Shown here in pieces: positions 18,300 to 27,523 of a DNA stretch of 64,000 nt. The position numbers were made by a program, and so were the translations under genes. The stretch spans positions 61,171 through 125,170 of the forward strand of contig JAGZSF010000005.1 in assembly GCA_018381235.1 (NCBI GenBank), written 5' to 3'. This DNA is from Collinsella sp. Lineage in GTDB: Bacteria; Actinomycetota; Coriobacteriia; Coriobacteriales; Coriobacteriaceae. Each line of letters starts with the position of its first letter. Position 1 is the stretch's first letter. The notes beneath the pieces were generated by a model. That model did not search any database, was not told where the DNA came from, and was given only the letters and a program-made list of their open reading frames with translations.

Positions 18300-21050
18300 T
18301 TAGGCGTTACGCTTAGCCTCGAGCTTGGCCTGGGCGGCAGCAAGACGCGCAAGCGGCACGCGGTAGGGCGAGCAGGACACATAGTCCACGTCGGCTACGT
18401 TAAACAGGCCCTTGATGGACTTGGGGTCGCCGCCGTGCTCGCCGCACACGCCAAAGTGCATGTCGGGGTTGGTGACACGGCCCTTCTCGACAGCCATGCG
18501 CACCAGCTCAAGAACTGCAGAGTCAATAGTCTCGAAGGGGTTGTCCTTCAGGATCTTCTTGTGCATGTACAGCGGGATGAACTTGGCCTCGGCGTCATCG
18601 CGAGAGAAGCCAAAGGTCGTCTGCGTAAGGTCGTTGGTGCCAAAGCAGAAGAAGTCGGCGTGCTGGGCGATCTCGTCGGCAACCATGCAGGCGCGCGGCA
18701 GCTCGAGCATCGTGCCCACGGGGATGTTGAGCTCAACGCCCTCCTCGGCGGAAACCTCGGCGATGACACGCTCGATGACCTCACGGGTCTGGACATGCTC
18801 GGCCGTGATGGAGACAAGCGGAACCATGATCTCGGGACGCGGGTCGACGCCCTCTTTGATGAGGCGGGCGGCAGCGGTCGCCACGGCACGGACCTGCATA
18901 AGCGGCAGGTCGCCAAAGACGACGGACAGGCGCACGCCGCGCAGGCCCAGCATGGGGTTGGACTCGACCATGCTATCGATGCGGCGCAGACGGGCGCGCA
19001 GGGCGGCGAGCTCCTCCTCGGGAGCGCCAGCGGCCTCCTTCTTGGTGATGGCGACCTCGAGCTCGCAAGGATCGTCCAGGAACTCATGCAGCGGCGGGTC
19101 AAGCAGGCGAACGACCACGTCGCGGCCGGTCATGGTCTTGAACATGGCCAGGAAGTCTTCGGTCTGGACCTTGAGCAGATCGGCGAGCGCCTGCTGCTTT
19201 ACAGTCTCGTCGTCGGACAGGATAAAGCTCTGGATAATGTTCTTGCGATCGCCCAGGAACATATGCTCGGTGCGGCACAGACCGATGGCCTCGGCGCCAA
19301 ACTCAAGCGCAAGCTCGGCATCCTCGGGGTTGTCGGCGTTGACGCGCACGTGGTTGGCATGCCCGTCGCTCTCCTCCAGACGAATCTCGTCGGCCCAGGA
19401 CAGAATGGTGTCCAGGTCGCCGGTGAGCTCGGCGGAGACCAGGTCGACCGCGCCATCGACAACAATGCCCTGGGTACCGTCGATGGAAATGATGTCGCCC
19501 TCGTGCAATACGCGATCGCTGCCCTCGATGCGCACGACCTTCTCGGCGGCATCGATATGGAAGCGCTCGACACCGCAGACGCAGGGCGTACCCATGCCGC
19601 GGGCGATAACGGCGGCGTGGCTCGTCTTGCCACCATGGCTCGTCAGGATGCCCTCGGCGGCAACCATGCCCTTCAGGTCGTCGGGGTTGGTCTCCCAGCG
19701 GACCAGGATGACCTTGTGGCCTTCGTTGGCGCGCGCGACGGCGTCATCGCTCGAGAACACGACCTCGCCCACGGCGGCACCGGGGCTGGCGTTCAGACCA
19801 CTGGCCAGGGCCTCGTACTTCTTGGAGGCGTCAAACTGCGGGTGCAGAAGCTGGTCGAGTTGCGCGGGATCGATGCGTCTCACGGCCTCCTCACGGGTGA
19901 TCAGTCCCTCCTCGACCATCTCGATGGCAATGCGCAGGGCCGCGGTGGCGGTACGCTTGCCCACGCGGGTCTGGAGCATCCAGAGCTTGCCCTGCTCGAT
20001 GGTGAACTCGATGTCGCACATGTCGCGATAGTGATCCTCGAGCGTCAGGAAGACGCGCTCGAGCTCCTCGCCGGCGGACTCGAGGCCCGGAGTGGTCTTG
20101 AGGTCGGCGATGGGCTCGGTATTGCGGATGCCAGCGACAACGTCCTCGCCCTGGGCGTTAACCAGAAAGTCGCCGTAGAACTCCTTGGTACCGTCGGCCG
20201 GATTACGCGTGAAGGCGACGCCGGTCGCAGAGGTCTCGCCCTTATTGCCAAAAGCCATGGCCTGAACGTTGACGGCAGTACCGAGCTCGTCGGAAATGCC
20301 ATGCTGTTTGCGGTAGATGCAGGCGCGCTCGTTCATCCAGCTGCCAAAGACGGCCTGGATAGCAAGGCGCAACTGGAGCTCCGGGTCGTGCGGGAAAACG
20401 GGCTTACCGTCGGCAACATCGAGCTCGGGATACAGGGAGGCCTCGACGTTGTCGGAGAAGATGCCCTTGAAGGTTTCGACGAGCTCCTGCAGGTCCTCGG
20501 CCGAAAGCTCAGAATCGACACGGACGCCGGCGACCAGGCGAGCCTGGGTCAGGGCGTTCTCGAACAGGTCGGCGTCGACGCCCATGACGACGTTGGAGAA
20601 CATCTGGATAAAGCGACGGTAGCTATCCCAGGCAAAGCGCGGATTTTGCGTCTGGGCAATGAGACCCTGAACGGAGTCGTCGTTGAGGCCCAGGTTGAGG
20701 ACCGTGTCCATCATGCCGGGCATGGAAAACGGAGCGCCCGAGCGCACCGACACGAGCAGCGGATCGGAGGCGTCGCCGAGCTTTTTGCCGCAGCGGGCCT
20801 CGAGGTCTGCCTCGGCGGCAACGATCTCATCGAGTGCGCCTTCGGGCCAGACGTTGCCGGCACCAGAGTACTCGACACAGGTCTGGCAGGTAATGGTAAA
20901 GCCACCGGGAACCGGCAGGCCGATACGACTCATCTCGGCAAGGTTAGCGCCTTTGCCGCCAAGCACGAAGTTCATGGACTTATCGCCCTCGGTAACACAT
21001 GTGCCCTGGGCATCGGTTCCAAAACGGTAAACCCTCTTGCAATCGCTCAC
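18300..21050 (-). CDS. ppdK: Pyruvate, phosphate dikinase
   Basis: 916 aa; reversibly interconverts PEP, AMP and PPi with pyruvate, ATP and Pi, linking glycolysis to gluconeogenesis in anaerobes. N-terminal nucleotide-binding domain (MNFVLGGKGANLAEM, GLPVPGGFTI). The swivelling phosphohistidine domain has GGKTSHAAVIARGMG, where the His is phosphorylated and the preceding Thr is the regulatory site. The C-terminal PEP-binding barrel includes LRGVRLSVVF, GTMLELPRACMVADEIA and FFCFGTNDLTQTTFG. GTG 21050 has GGGGAAG upstream. The next gene upstream is its regulatory protein. Confidence 0.96.
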   Translation of the reverse strand: MSDCKRVYRFGTDAQGTCVTEGDKSMNFVLGGKGANLAEMSRIGLPVPGGFTITCQTCVEYSGAGNVWPEGALDEIVAAEADLEARCGKKLGDASDPLLVSVRSGAPFSMPGMMDTVLNLGLNDDSVQGLIAQTQNPRFAWDSYRRFIQMFSNVVMGVDADLFENALTQARLVAGVRVDSELSAEDLQELVETFKGIFSDNVEASLYPELDVADGKPVFPHDPELQLRLAIQAVFGSWMNERACIYRKQHGISDELGTAVNVQAMAFGNKGETSATGVAFTRNPADGTKEFYGDFLVNAQGEDVVAGIRNTEPIADLKTTPGLESAGEELERVFLTLEDHYRDMCDIEFTIEQGKLWMLQTRVGKRTATAALRIAIEMVEEGLITREEAVRRIDPAQLDQLLHPQFDASKKYEALASGLNASPGAAVGEVVFSSDDAVARANEGHKVILVRWETNPDDLKGMVAAEGILTSHGGKTSHAAVIARGMGTPCVCGVERFHIDAAEKVVRIEGSDRVLHEGDIISIDGTQGIVVDGAVDLVSAELTGDLDTILSWADEIRLEESDGHANHVRVNADNPEDAELALEFGAEAIGLCRTEHMFLGDRKNIIQSFILSDDETVKQQALADLLKVQTEDFLAMFKTMTGRDVVVRLLDPPLHEFLDDPCELEVAITKKEAAGAPEEELAALRARLRRIDSMVESNPMLGLRGVRLSVVFGDLPLMQVRAVATAAARLIKEGVDPRPEIMVPLVSITAEHVQTREVIERVIAEVSAEEGVELNIPVGTMLELPRACMVADEIAQHADFFCFGTNDLTQTTFGFSRDDAEAKFIPLYMHKKILKDNPFETIDSAVLELVRMAVEKGRVTNPDMHFGVCGEHGGDPKSIKGLFNVADVDYVSCSPYRVPLARLAAAQAKLEAKRNA

Positions 21051-21393
21051 GATACTTCCCCTTCCATGCGCTCTCGCGCACGACCGTGGTAACGAATCGG
21101 CCCGCCGGATGCGGGCCGTAAGGGAACTATACGGCGGGTTTTGAACGGACTTGAGCAGAGAATACGCGGTTTGGTAAACGAGCTAAAACTAGCGGTAAAC
21201 GGTAGGTAAAGGTGGTTACCTTATGAAGGTACCACCAAAGGAAATTGCAGGTCAGATGCAAGAAATACTGCTAAATCGCTTTATCATAAGTAGCTAATTT
21301 GGGACGGGGCTTTTTTAGCTGCCCCCGCAGGCAATCGGCCAAAGAGCTCGCGACCTCAGCCGGGGTAGCTAAAAAAGCCCCGTCCCAAATTAG
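21051..21393 (-). promoter_or_regulatory. Intergenic region upstream of ppdK
   Basis: 343 bases without a gene. It contains a perfect 8-bp stem (21098-21118, CGGCCCGC/GCGGGCCG) that would lie in the ppdK leader, and a candidate minus-strand -10 TATAGT at 21126-21131 with a poor -35. There is an imperfect palindrome around 21212-21237 (GGTGG..ACCTT/AAGGT.CCACC), repeated GGTAAA motifs at about 21172-21210, and the inverted pair of 33-nt repeats at 21290-21397. The promoter call is weak. Confidence 0.35.
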
Positions 21394-21397
21394 CTAC
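21290..21397. repeat. Inverted pair of 33-nt REP-like units
   Basis: Unit one runs 21290-21322 in the direction GTAGCTAA-TT-TGGGACGGGG-C...-TTAGCT (its last arm is degraded at the 3' end). Unit two, 21365-21397, is its reverse complement. The two can pair over about 31 bp around a 44-base loop. Each unit is itself a short palindrome (GTAGCTAA...TTAGCTAC). The stop codon of the upstream regulator gene lies inside unit two (21394-21396). The same unit surrounds the RAYT gene at 29558-30301. Confidence 0.85.
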
Positions 21398-22269
21398 TTT
21401 TGTTGGGCGCGGCGGGCGGCACGGCGGGCTCTTGCCTCTTGAATCTCTTCGAGGTGAGCGATGATCTCGGAGGCGCTCTCCTCGATTGCCTTGCCGTCGG
21501 TGCGCACCACAAAGCAGCCTAGGCGCTTCATGAGGGCACGAGCTTCCTCGAGCTCGCTGCGCACGCTCTCAGGCTCGGCATAGGAGCCGGCGACGGCGCG
21601 CGCGTAATCATCGCCCAAGCGGCTATCGCGAATCTCAGAAATAACGTCGACGGTCGAAATCAAACCGAACAGGCGCATCGGGTCAACCTCGTAAATCGAC
21701 TTGGGCGGCTCCATGCCGTGCGCCAGAGGGACGTTGGCCACCTTGTAACCCTGATAGGCCAAATACATCGACAGCGGTGTCTTGGACGTGCGCGATACGC
21801 CCAGCAGCACGATATCGGCACCCGACAGATCGTCGCAGCCGCGCCCGTCATCGTGCTCAACGAAATACTCCATGGCCTCGATACGATGGAAATAGCGATC
21901 ATCGGTCTTGTGAATCACGCCCGCAACGCCCTTGGGCGGCACACCGATAAGCGACGACAGCACGGCAAGCGTCGGGCCAATCAGGTCGACCGAGCGAATG
22001 TGCAGCATACCCAGGTAATCGAGCACGCGGGCGCGAAGCGCCGGATCGACAATGGTGTGGAACACGGCAATATCGCGATGGTCCGCATCGACGCGCGGAC
22101 CCACAAACGACTTGACCTGCTCCACCGAGTTCACCTTGGGCAGGCGCAAGAGACGAAAAGCCCCTTCATCAAATTGCCCGGACGCCGCAAGCACCACCTC
22201 ACAAGCGGTATCGCCGAGCGAGTCGGAGATAACGATAACGGTGGGACGAGCGGTGACCGGGCAATCCAT
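21394..22269 (-). CDS. Pyruvate, phosphate dikinase regulatory protein (bifunctional kinase/pyrophosphorylase)
   Basis: 291 aa, DUF299/PSRP family. It inactivates PpdK by ADP-dependent phosphorylation of the threonine next to the catalytic His, and reactivates it with Pi. Family segments are visible: VIVISDSLGDTA, HTIVDPALR, RYFHRIEAMEYFVEHDDG, P-loop-like GVSRTSKTPLS and YLAYQGYKVANVPLAHG. It sits upstream of ppdK in the same orientation, fitting that partner rather than PEP synthase. Its TAG stop is embedded in a REP-like unit. ATG 22269 with GGAG upstream. Confidence 0.93.
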   Translation of the reverse strand: MDCPVTARPTVIVISDSLGDTACEVVLAASGQFDEGAFRLLRLPKVNSVEQVKSFVGPRVDADHRDIAVFHTIVDPALRARVLDYLGMLHIRSVDLIGPTLAVLSSLIGVPPKGVAGVIHKTDDRYFHRIEAMEYFVEHDDGRGCDDLSGADIVLLGVSRTSKTPLSMYLAYQGYKVANVPLAHGMEPPKSIYEVDPMRLFGLISTVDVISEIRDSRLGDDYARAVAGSYAEPESVRSELEEARALMKRLGCFVVRTDGKAIEESASEIIAHLEEIQEARARRAARRAQQK

Positions 22270-22303
22270 GCGGGGCTCCTTTTGCGCTTATGCGCAGGCT
22301 AGC

Positions 22304-24400
22304 TTACTTTTTGCGAGCAAGCTCACCGATGTTGGCGATGCCGGAGAAAACGGCCTCGAAGCGGTTGAGCAGCTTAAGGCGATTATCGCGGAGCTGCTCG
22401 TCCTTGTCCATGACCATAACCTCGTCGAAGAAACGGTCGATGGGCGCGCGTAGGGCGGCGAGGGCGGCAAACGCGGAAGGATAATCCTCGGCGGCGAGAG
22501 CAGCATCGACGGCGGTCTGAGCGGCCTCAGAGGCGTCGGCAAGCGCAAGCTCGACTTCGCCCATCAGAGCGCGATCGTACTCCGCGCCCAGTTCGGGCTT
22601 GGAGATATGCGCCGCGCGGGCGTAAGCGGTCGCCAGGTTGTCGAAGGTCTCGGCGTCGTTCTTGCGGGCCTCATCGAGGGCGGCGCAGCGGGCGAAGAAG
22701 ACCGACGGGGCAATGATGTGCACCGCGGAAACGGCGGCAACGGTGTCGGCCGGGATCTTCTCGTCGCGGGCCATGCTCACCAAACGGCCGTGGAAGAAGT
22801 CGCGAACCTGCTGGGCGACCTCGGCGGCGTCGAACTCAATGCCCTGCTCGCTATAGAGCTCGAGCGCAAAGTCGATGAGCGACGTGGGGTCGATCGGCAG
22901 ACGGTCGCGCAGGATATTGATGATGCCGATGGCGGCACGACGCAGCGCGTACGGGTCGGAAGAGCCGGTCGGGGGCTCGCCGATGGCAAAGATGCCGGCA
23001 ATGGTATCGAGCTTGTCGGCGCAGGCCACGATGCAGCCAGCGGTGCCCTCGGGCAGCTCGTCGCCAGCAAAGCGGGGACGATAGTGATCGCGAATAGCGT
23101 GAGCGACCTCTTCGTTCTCCCCCATCGCGATGGCGTAGTAACCGCCCATCACACCCTGCTGGCTCGTGAACTCGACGACAGCGTTGGACACCAGGTCGGC
23201 CTTGCACAAGTGCGCGGCGCGGCCGGCATCGGCGGCCAAGTGGGCACCCAGGTGCGCCTCGCGGGCAATAGCGAGCGCAAGCTGCTCAATACGCTCGGAC
23301 TTGGCGAGCACGCTACCGAGCTTCTCCTGGAAGGCGACCTTGGCCAGGCGCTCGCGGAACTCGTCGAGGGAGATCTTCAGATCCTCCTCATAGAAGAACT
23401 TGGCGTCGTCCAAGCGGGCGCGCACAACGCGCTCGTTGCCGTCGATCACGCGCTCGGCATTCTCGGGCTTGCTGTTGGAGACAATCACGAACTCACGCGT
23501 CAGCTTGCCCTCGCCGTCATAAATCGGGAAGTAGCGCTGGTTGGTGAGCATAGACTCGCAGATGATCTCGTGCGGGACCTTGAGGAACTCCTCATCAAAG
23601 GTACCGACGAGCACCGTCGGCCACTCGCAGAGGTTGATGACCTCCTCAAAGACCTTCTTGGGCGTATCGACGTGACAGCCGGGGCGCGCAGCCTCGACCT
23701 CGGCGATGCCGGCAAGGATGGCCTCGCGACGGCGCTCGGCAGAAAGCACGCCGGCATCCTCGAGCACCTGCTCGTAGACGGCAGGGCTAGCGACCACATG
23801 GTCACCGGGGCCAAGCACGCGATGACCACGCGTGGTGTTGCCACTCGTCACGTCGGCAAACGAAACGGGCACGACGTCCTCACCCAAAAGGCAGCAGATC
23901 CAGCGGACCGGACGCACGAACGTGGCGTGCTCGTGGCCCCAGCGCTGAGAGCGGTAGTTGGGCCACTGCAGGCCGGCGATGGTCTTCTCGCACAGGGCCG
24001 TCAGAATCGGGGTGGCCGGGGCGGAAGGAATGTTCTTCTCGGCAAATACGTACTCACGGCCGTCGGTGTCCTCGCGACGGACCAGATCCTCGGCAGCCAC
24101 ACCGCACTTGCGCGCGAAGCCCTGGGCGGCCTTGGTGGCGTTACCGTCGGCATCGAAGGCGATGTTGGCCGCGGGGCCGCGCTTGACCTCGTGAACCTCA
24201 TCGGTCGCGGTGGCGACGTCGGCAACGAGCGCAGCCAGGCGGCGCGGGCTCGAGATCACGCGGACCTCGCCGTGGGCCAGACCTGCCTCGTCGAGACCCT
24301 TGGCGATCATGGTGCCAAGCTGCTTGACGGCATTGTTCAGCGGTGCAGAGGGCATTTCCTCCGTACCGATCTCAAACAGGAAATCCTTAGCGTCTGCCAT
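22304..24400 (-). CDS. glyS: Glycine--tRNA ligase beta subunit
   Basis: 698 aa. The large subunit of the alpha2-beta2 GlyRS. N-terminus FLFEIGTEEMPSAPL and the conserved WPNYRSQRWGHEHATFVRPVRWI; the HD-like central domain; C-terminal DALR-type anticodon-binding domain (IDRFFDEVMVMDKDEQLRDNRLKLLNRF). The ATG is three bases after the glyQ stop, so the subunits are coupled. No T-box is visible upstream of glyQ. Confidence 0.97.
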   Translation of the reverse strand: MADAKDFLFEIGTEEMPSAPLNNAVKQLGTMIAKGLDEAGLAHGEVRVISSPRRLAALVADVATATDEVHEVKRGPAANIAFDADGNATKAAQGFARKCGVAAEDLVRREDTDGREYVFAEKNIPSAPATPILTALCEKTIAGLQWPNYRSQRWGHEHATFVRPVRWICCLLGEDVVPVSFADVTSGNTTRGHRVLGPGDHVVASPAVYEQVLEDAGVLSAERRREAILAGIAEVEAARPGCHVDTPKKVFEEVINLCEWPTVLVGTFDEEFLKVPHEIICESMLTNQRYFPIYDGEGKLTREFVIVSNSKPENAERVIDGNERVVRARLDDAKFFYEEDLKISLDEFRERLAKVAFQEKLGSVLAKSERIEQLALAIAREAHLGAHLAADAGRAAHLCKADLVSNAVVEFTSQQGVMGGYYAIAMGENEEVAHAIRDHYRPRFAGDELPEGTAGCIVACADKLDTIAGIFAIGEPPTGSSDPYALRRAAIGIINILRDRLPIDPTSLIDFALELYSEQGIEFDAAEVAQQVRDFFHGRLVSMARDEKIPADTVAAVSAVHIIAPSVFFARCAALDEARKNDAETFDNLATAYARAAHISKPELGAEYDRALMGEVELALADASEAAQTAVDAALAAEDYPSAFAALAALRAPIDRFFDEVMVMDKDEQLRDNRLKLLNRFEAVFSGIANIGELARKK

Positions 24401-24403
24401 GGC

Positions 24404-25315
24404 TTACGCCACCTCGCCTTCCTGATCGGCATTCTCGTTGATTCCGGCGACCTCGGCCATATAGGCCTCGCAGCACGCCTTGGCGACGGCGCGGACGCGC
24501 AGGATGTAGTTGGCGCGCTCGACTGCGGACAGCGCACCGCGGGCATCGAGCAGGTTGAAGGCATGGCTGCACTTCATGACGCAGTCATATGCCGGCAGCG
24601 GCAGCTTGCGCTCCAGGCAGGAGTGGCACTCGGCCTCGTAGTCGTCAAACTTCTGACGCATCATCTCGACGTTGGCCACCTCAAAGTTATAAGCGCTGAA
24701 CTCGCGCTCGTTTTCCAGGAACACATCGCCGTAGGTCATGGGCGTGCCGTCGGGCAGGTAGCTCCACACCAGGTCGTAGACCGAGTTGACGCCCTGGGCG
24801 TACATGGCGATGCGCTCCAGGCCATAGGTGATCTCGACAGGCACGGGGTCGACCTCGATGCCGCCCACCTGCTGGAAGTACGTAAACTGCGTGACCTCCA
24901 TGCCATTAAGCCAGACCTCCCAGCCAAGGCCCCAGGCGCCGAGCGTCGGGCTCTCCCAGTCGTCCTCAACAAAGCGGACGTCATGGTCATTGGGGTCCAG
25001 GCCAATGGCGGCCAGCGAACCCAGGTAGAGCTCCTGAGCGTTGACCGGCGAGGGCTTGATGAGCACCTGGAACTGATAGTAGTGCTGCATGCGGTTGGGG
25101 TTCTCGCCGTAGCGGCCGTCGGCGGGACGGCGGCAGGGCTGCGCATAGCAGGTGCGCCACTCGGCGGGACCGAGCGAGCGCAGCGTGGTCGCGGTATGGA
25201 AGGTACCGGCACCGACCTCGGAGTCATAGGGCTGCATAATTACGCAGCCCTGCTCGCCCCAGTACTGCTGGAGGCGCAGGATGATGTCTTGGAAGGAAAG
25301 CGATGAAGCGTTCAT
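24404..25315 (-). CDS. glyQ: Glycine--tRNA ligase alpha subunit
   Basis: 303 aa catalytic class II subunit. Diagnostic segments: FQDIILRLQQYWGEQGCVIMQPYD, EVGAGTFHTATTLRSLGP, YAQPCRRPADGRYGENPNR and EVWLNGMEVTQFTYFQQVGG. Full length. Located 59 bases downstream of lepB; the intervening gap contains a possible minus-strand -10 (TATAGT, 25362-25367) but no clear -35. Confidence 0.97.
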   Translation of the reverse strand: MNASSLSFQDIILRLQQYWGEQGCVIMQPYDSEVGAGTFHTATTLRSLGPAEWRTCYAQPCRRPADGRYGENPNRMQHYYQFQVLIKPSPVNAQELYLGSLAAIGLDPNDHDVRFVEDDWESPTLGAWGLGWEVWLNGMEVTQFTYFQQVGGIEVDPVPVEITYGLERIAMYAQGVNSVYDLVWSYLPDGTPMTYGDVFLENEREFSAYNFEVANVEMMRQKFDDYEAECHSCLERKLPLPAYDCVMKCSHAFNLLDARGALSAVERANYILRVRAVAKACCEAYMAEVAGINENADQEGEVA

Positions 25316-25374
25316 GCCTCTAATATCCCCTCGTCGAAACGATTACACGGTTAGGTACTGTACTATAGCGGTTT

Positions 25375-25938
25375 TTAGTCGATAGCGCCGATGCGGTTGA
25401 ACGGCCAGTAGCGCACAAGCGCCACTGCGATCAAATCAGAGCGATCGACGGGACCAAAATAACGTGAGTCGGCAGAGTTTTCGCGATTGTCGCCCATCAC
25501 CCACACGCACCCGTCGGGAACCGTGTAGGGATAGCTTACCTGAGCGCCGGGCGCTTGGACCGAAAGCGGCCAGCTCATGCCCGTCGTATAGTCCTCGTCG
25601 AGCGCTTGGCCGTCAACGACCACCTTGCCATCCTGCAGGTCGACCGTCTGGCCGGCCGTGGCAATAACACGCTTGACAAGAACATCATGCTCGGAGGTGC
25701 CATCGGGGTTGTGAAACACCACGATATCACCCTGCTTGACGGGCTGACCGAGTTCGAGCGTCACCTTTTGCGCCAGGATCTGGTCGCCAATCTCGATCGT
25801 GGAATCCATGGAACCGGTGGGTACCACAAAGGGTTCGACCACAAACGAGCGAATCAAGAAAGTGGCGACCAGTGCGATCGCGACAACCACGATCCACTCA
25901 AACGCACCCTTTAGCACGGAATGCTGCGATGGAACCAT
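25375..25938 (-). CDS. lepB: Signal peptidase I
   Basis: 187 aa. One N-terminal membrane helix (about 11-31), then the Ser-Lys dyad: S43 in PTGSMDSTI and K89 in DVLVKRVIA, followed by the C-terminal box GDNRENSADSRYFGPV. It removes signal peptides on the outer face of the membrane. ATG 25938 is two bases after the trmD stop, with the GAGGAG of the trmD end as ribosome site; the longer open frame overlaps trmD and is not used. Last gene of rpsP-khpA-rimM-trmD-lepB. Confidence 0.95.
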   Translation of the reverse strand: MVPSQHSVLKGAFEWIVVVAIALVATFLIRSFVVEPFVVPTGSMDSTIEIGDQILAQKVTLELGQPVKQGDIVVFHNPDGTSEHDVLVKRVIATAGQTVDLQDGKVVVDGQALDEDYTTGMSWPLSVQAPGAQVSYPYTVPDGCVWVMGDNRENSADSRYFGPVDRSDLIAVALVRYWPFNRIGAID

Positions 25939-25940
25939 TC

Positions 25941-26699
25941 TCACTCCTCGCTCTGCGAATACGAAGCGTCCAGGATCTCCTGCGCGTACGCGCGCTCCTC
26001 GGGCGTGAGCCGCGCCGTCTCGATAAGATCGGGACGCCAACGACAGGTACGCTCGATGGCGTTTTTGCGACGCCAGGCATCGACCTTGGCGTGGTCGCCG
26101 CTTACGAGCACTGGAGGCACGCCCTCGCCATTAAACTCGGCGGGGCGGGTGTACTGCGCGTACTCGAGCAGGCCACCGTCCTCGGCGGTCGAGAAGGACT
26201 CGTCCACGTTGCTCATCTCGTCGCCCAAGGCTCCGGGAATGAGCCGTACGACGGCATCGGCTACGACCATAGCGGGCAGCTCGCCGCCCGTGAGCACGTA
26301 GTCGCCGATCGACAGACGCTCATCGGCATACGCATATGCACGCTCATCGACGCCCTCGTAACGGCTGCACACAAACAGCAGGCGCTCGCTTTTGAGCAGG
26401 CGCTCGGCCACATGCTGCGTAAAGGGCTCGCCGCAGGGGGTGAAGAACACCACGGTGGGCTTGGGACCCTCGGAGCTGATGGCCTCAATTGCCTCGGCAA
26501 TGGGCTCGACCTTCATGAGCATGCCCTGCCCGCCGCCATACGGCTCGTCATCGACGGTGCGATGGCGGTCGTGCGTCCAGTCGCGCAGGTTATACGCCTT
26601 AAAATCAAAAAGGCCGGCCTTGCGGGCGCGGCCCAAGATCGACGTGGACATGACGGGCTCAAACATCTCGGGAAAGACCGAAAGGGTCTCAATCAGCAT
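25941..26699 (-). CDS. trmD: tRNA (guanine-37-N1)-methyltransferase
   Basis: 252 aa SPOUT methyltransferase that methylates G37 next to the anticodon and prevents frameshifting. N-terminus IETLSVFPEMFEPVMSTSILGRA, DDEPYGGGQGMLMK, the trefoil-knot SAM site (CSRYEGVDERAY, GDYVLTGGELPAMVV) and PPVLVSGDHAKVDAWRR. AGGGAGG precedes the ATG. Follows rimM by ten bases. Confidence 0.97.
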   Translation of the reverse strand: MLIETLSVFPEMFEPVMSTSILGRARKAGLFDFKAYNLRDWTHDRHRTVDDEPYGGGQGMLMKVEPIAEAIEAISSEGPKPTVVFFTPCGEPFTQHVAERLLKSERLLFVCSRYEGVDERAYAYADERLSIGDYVLTGGELPAMVVADAVVRLIPGALGDEMSNVDESFSTAEDGGLLEYAQYTRPAEFNGEGVPPVLVSGDHAKVDAWRRKNAIERTCRWRPDLIETARLTPEERAYAQEILDASYSQSEE

Positions 26700-26709
26700 G
26701 CCGTCCTCC

Positions 26710-27231
26710 CTACCTGTCCATATCGATCAAGCCGTCCATAACGTGGACGGAAATTGTTCCTGTGTCGGGAAGATCGAGCACAACCTGCTCGATCACGGGA
26801 ATCAGCACCTCGCCGTACCGATCGCCCTCGACAACCCAAACATCGTTGGCGGGCGTCGACATGATCTCGACAATCGTGCCGAGCGAACCAAAGCGCTCGT
26901 CGACCACCTCGCGACCCATGAGGTCGGTATAGGCGGCGTCGAGCGAATCGAGCTCGAAGTCGTCACGATTAGCCAGCACATAGCATCCGGTGATGCCCTC
27001 GGCGGCCGTCAAGTCGTCTATGCCCTCAAACGAGACCAGATCGCCATCGCCCGTATCGGTGACGGACACGACCGTGCAAAAACGGTCGCGCTTGAGCGCC
27101 GGCGGCGTCAAGGCGACACGCATACCCGGCTCCAATACAGAAGGAAGCCCCCGCAGCGGCTGCGCGAGGACCTCCCCCTTCCTTCCGTGCGGCTTGACCA
27201 CACGGGCGATGTTTTTGTACTGGGACCTCAA
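26710..27231 (-). CDS. rimM: Ribosome maturation factor RimM
   Basis: 173 aa. The N-terminal beta-barrel begins KNIARVVKPHGRKGEVLAQPLRGLP; the C-terminal PRC-barrel contains DLMGREVVDERFGSLGTIVEI and VLIPVIEQVV. Assists 30S head assembly via S19. Start is TTG 27231, four bases after the khpA stop, with AGGA very close; the N-terminal sequence fits the family. Within the rpsP operon. Confidence 0.93.
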   Translation of the reverse strand: MRSQYKNIARVVKPHGRKGEVLAQPLRGLPSVLEPGMRVALTPPALKRDRFCTVVSVTDTGDGDLVSFEGIDDLTAAEGITGCYVLANRDDFELDSLDAAYTDLMGREVVDERFGSLGTIVEIMSTPANDVWVVEGDRYGEVLIPVIEQVVLDLPDTGTISVHVMDGLIDMDR

Positions 27232-27235
27232 GGTC

Positions 27236-27520
27236 CTAGCCCAGAACCTCTACCTCGACAGCAGTGTCGAGGCGAGCGGCCAGTGCACGGGCGAGCGTGC
27301 GAATGGCCTTGATGGTACGGCCACGACGGCCGATGACCTTAGCAACGTCATCCTCGGCAACCGAGACCTCAATCGTGGAGGCGTCGTCACCATCGATGAC
27401 CTCAAGGCTCACGGAATCCGGGTCGTCGACGATCTGAACAACGAGATATTCGACGAGATCGGCGATGCGATCTGAGAGCATTGCCTCACCCTCGAGCTGT
27501 GCAGCGTCAACCTCAGGCAC
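27236..27520 (-). CDS. khpA: KH-domain RNA-binding protein (KhpA/YlqC)
   Basis: 94 aa. A single KH domain with the GXXG loop in VIGRRGRTIKAIRTLARA (about 63-80). In Gram-positives KhpA pairs with KhpB and affects cell division and small-RNA biology. The first 15 residues are an extension relative to the usual 76-80 aa protein. GTG 27520 follows the rpsP stop by three bases, with GAGGAG as Shine-Dalgarno. Position between rpsP and rimM is conserved in Gram-positives. Confidence 0.92.
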   Translation of the reverse strand: MPEVDAAQLEGEAMLSDRIADLVEYLVVQIVDDPDSVSLEVIDGDDASTIEVSVAEDDVAKVIGRRGRTIKAIRTLARALAARLDTAVEVEVLG

Positions 27521-27523
27521 GAT

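Noticed and set aside
18435..25306. Long open frames on the + strand opposite ppdK and glyS/glyQ
   Set aside because: They mirror the real minus-strand genes, are rich in low-complexity His/Gly/Val, and lack start signals.
25316..25374. T-box riboswitch ahead of glyQS
   Set aside because: The gap is only 59 bases and shows no specifier loop or antiterminator motif.
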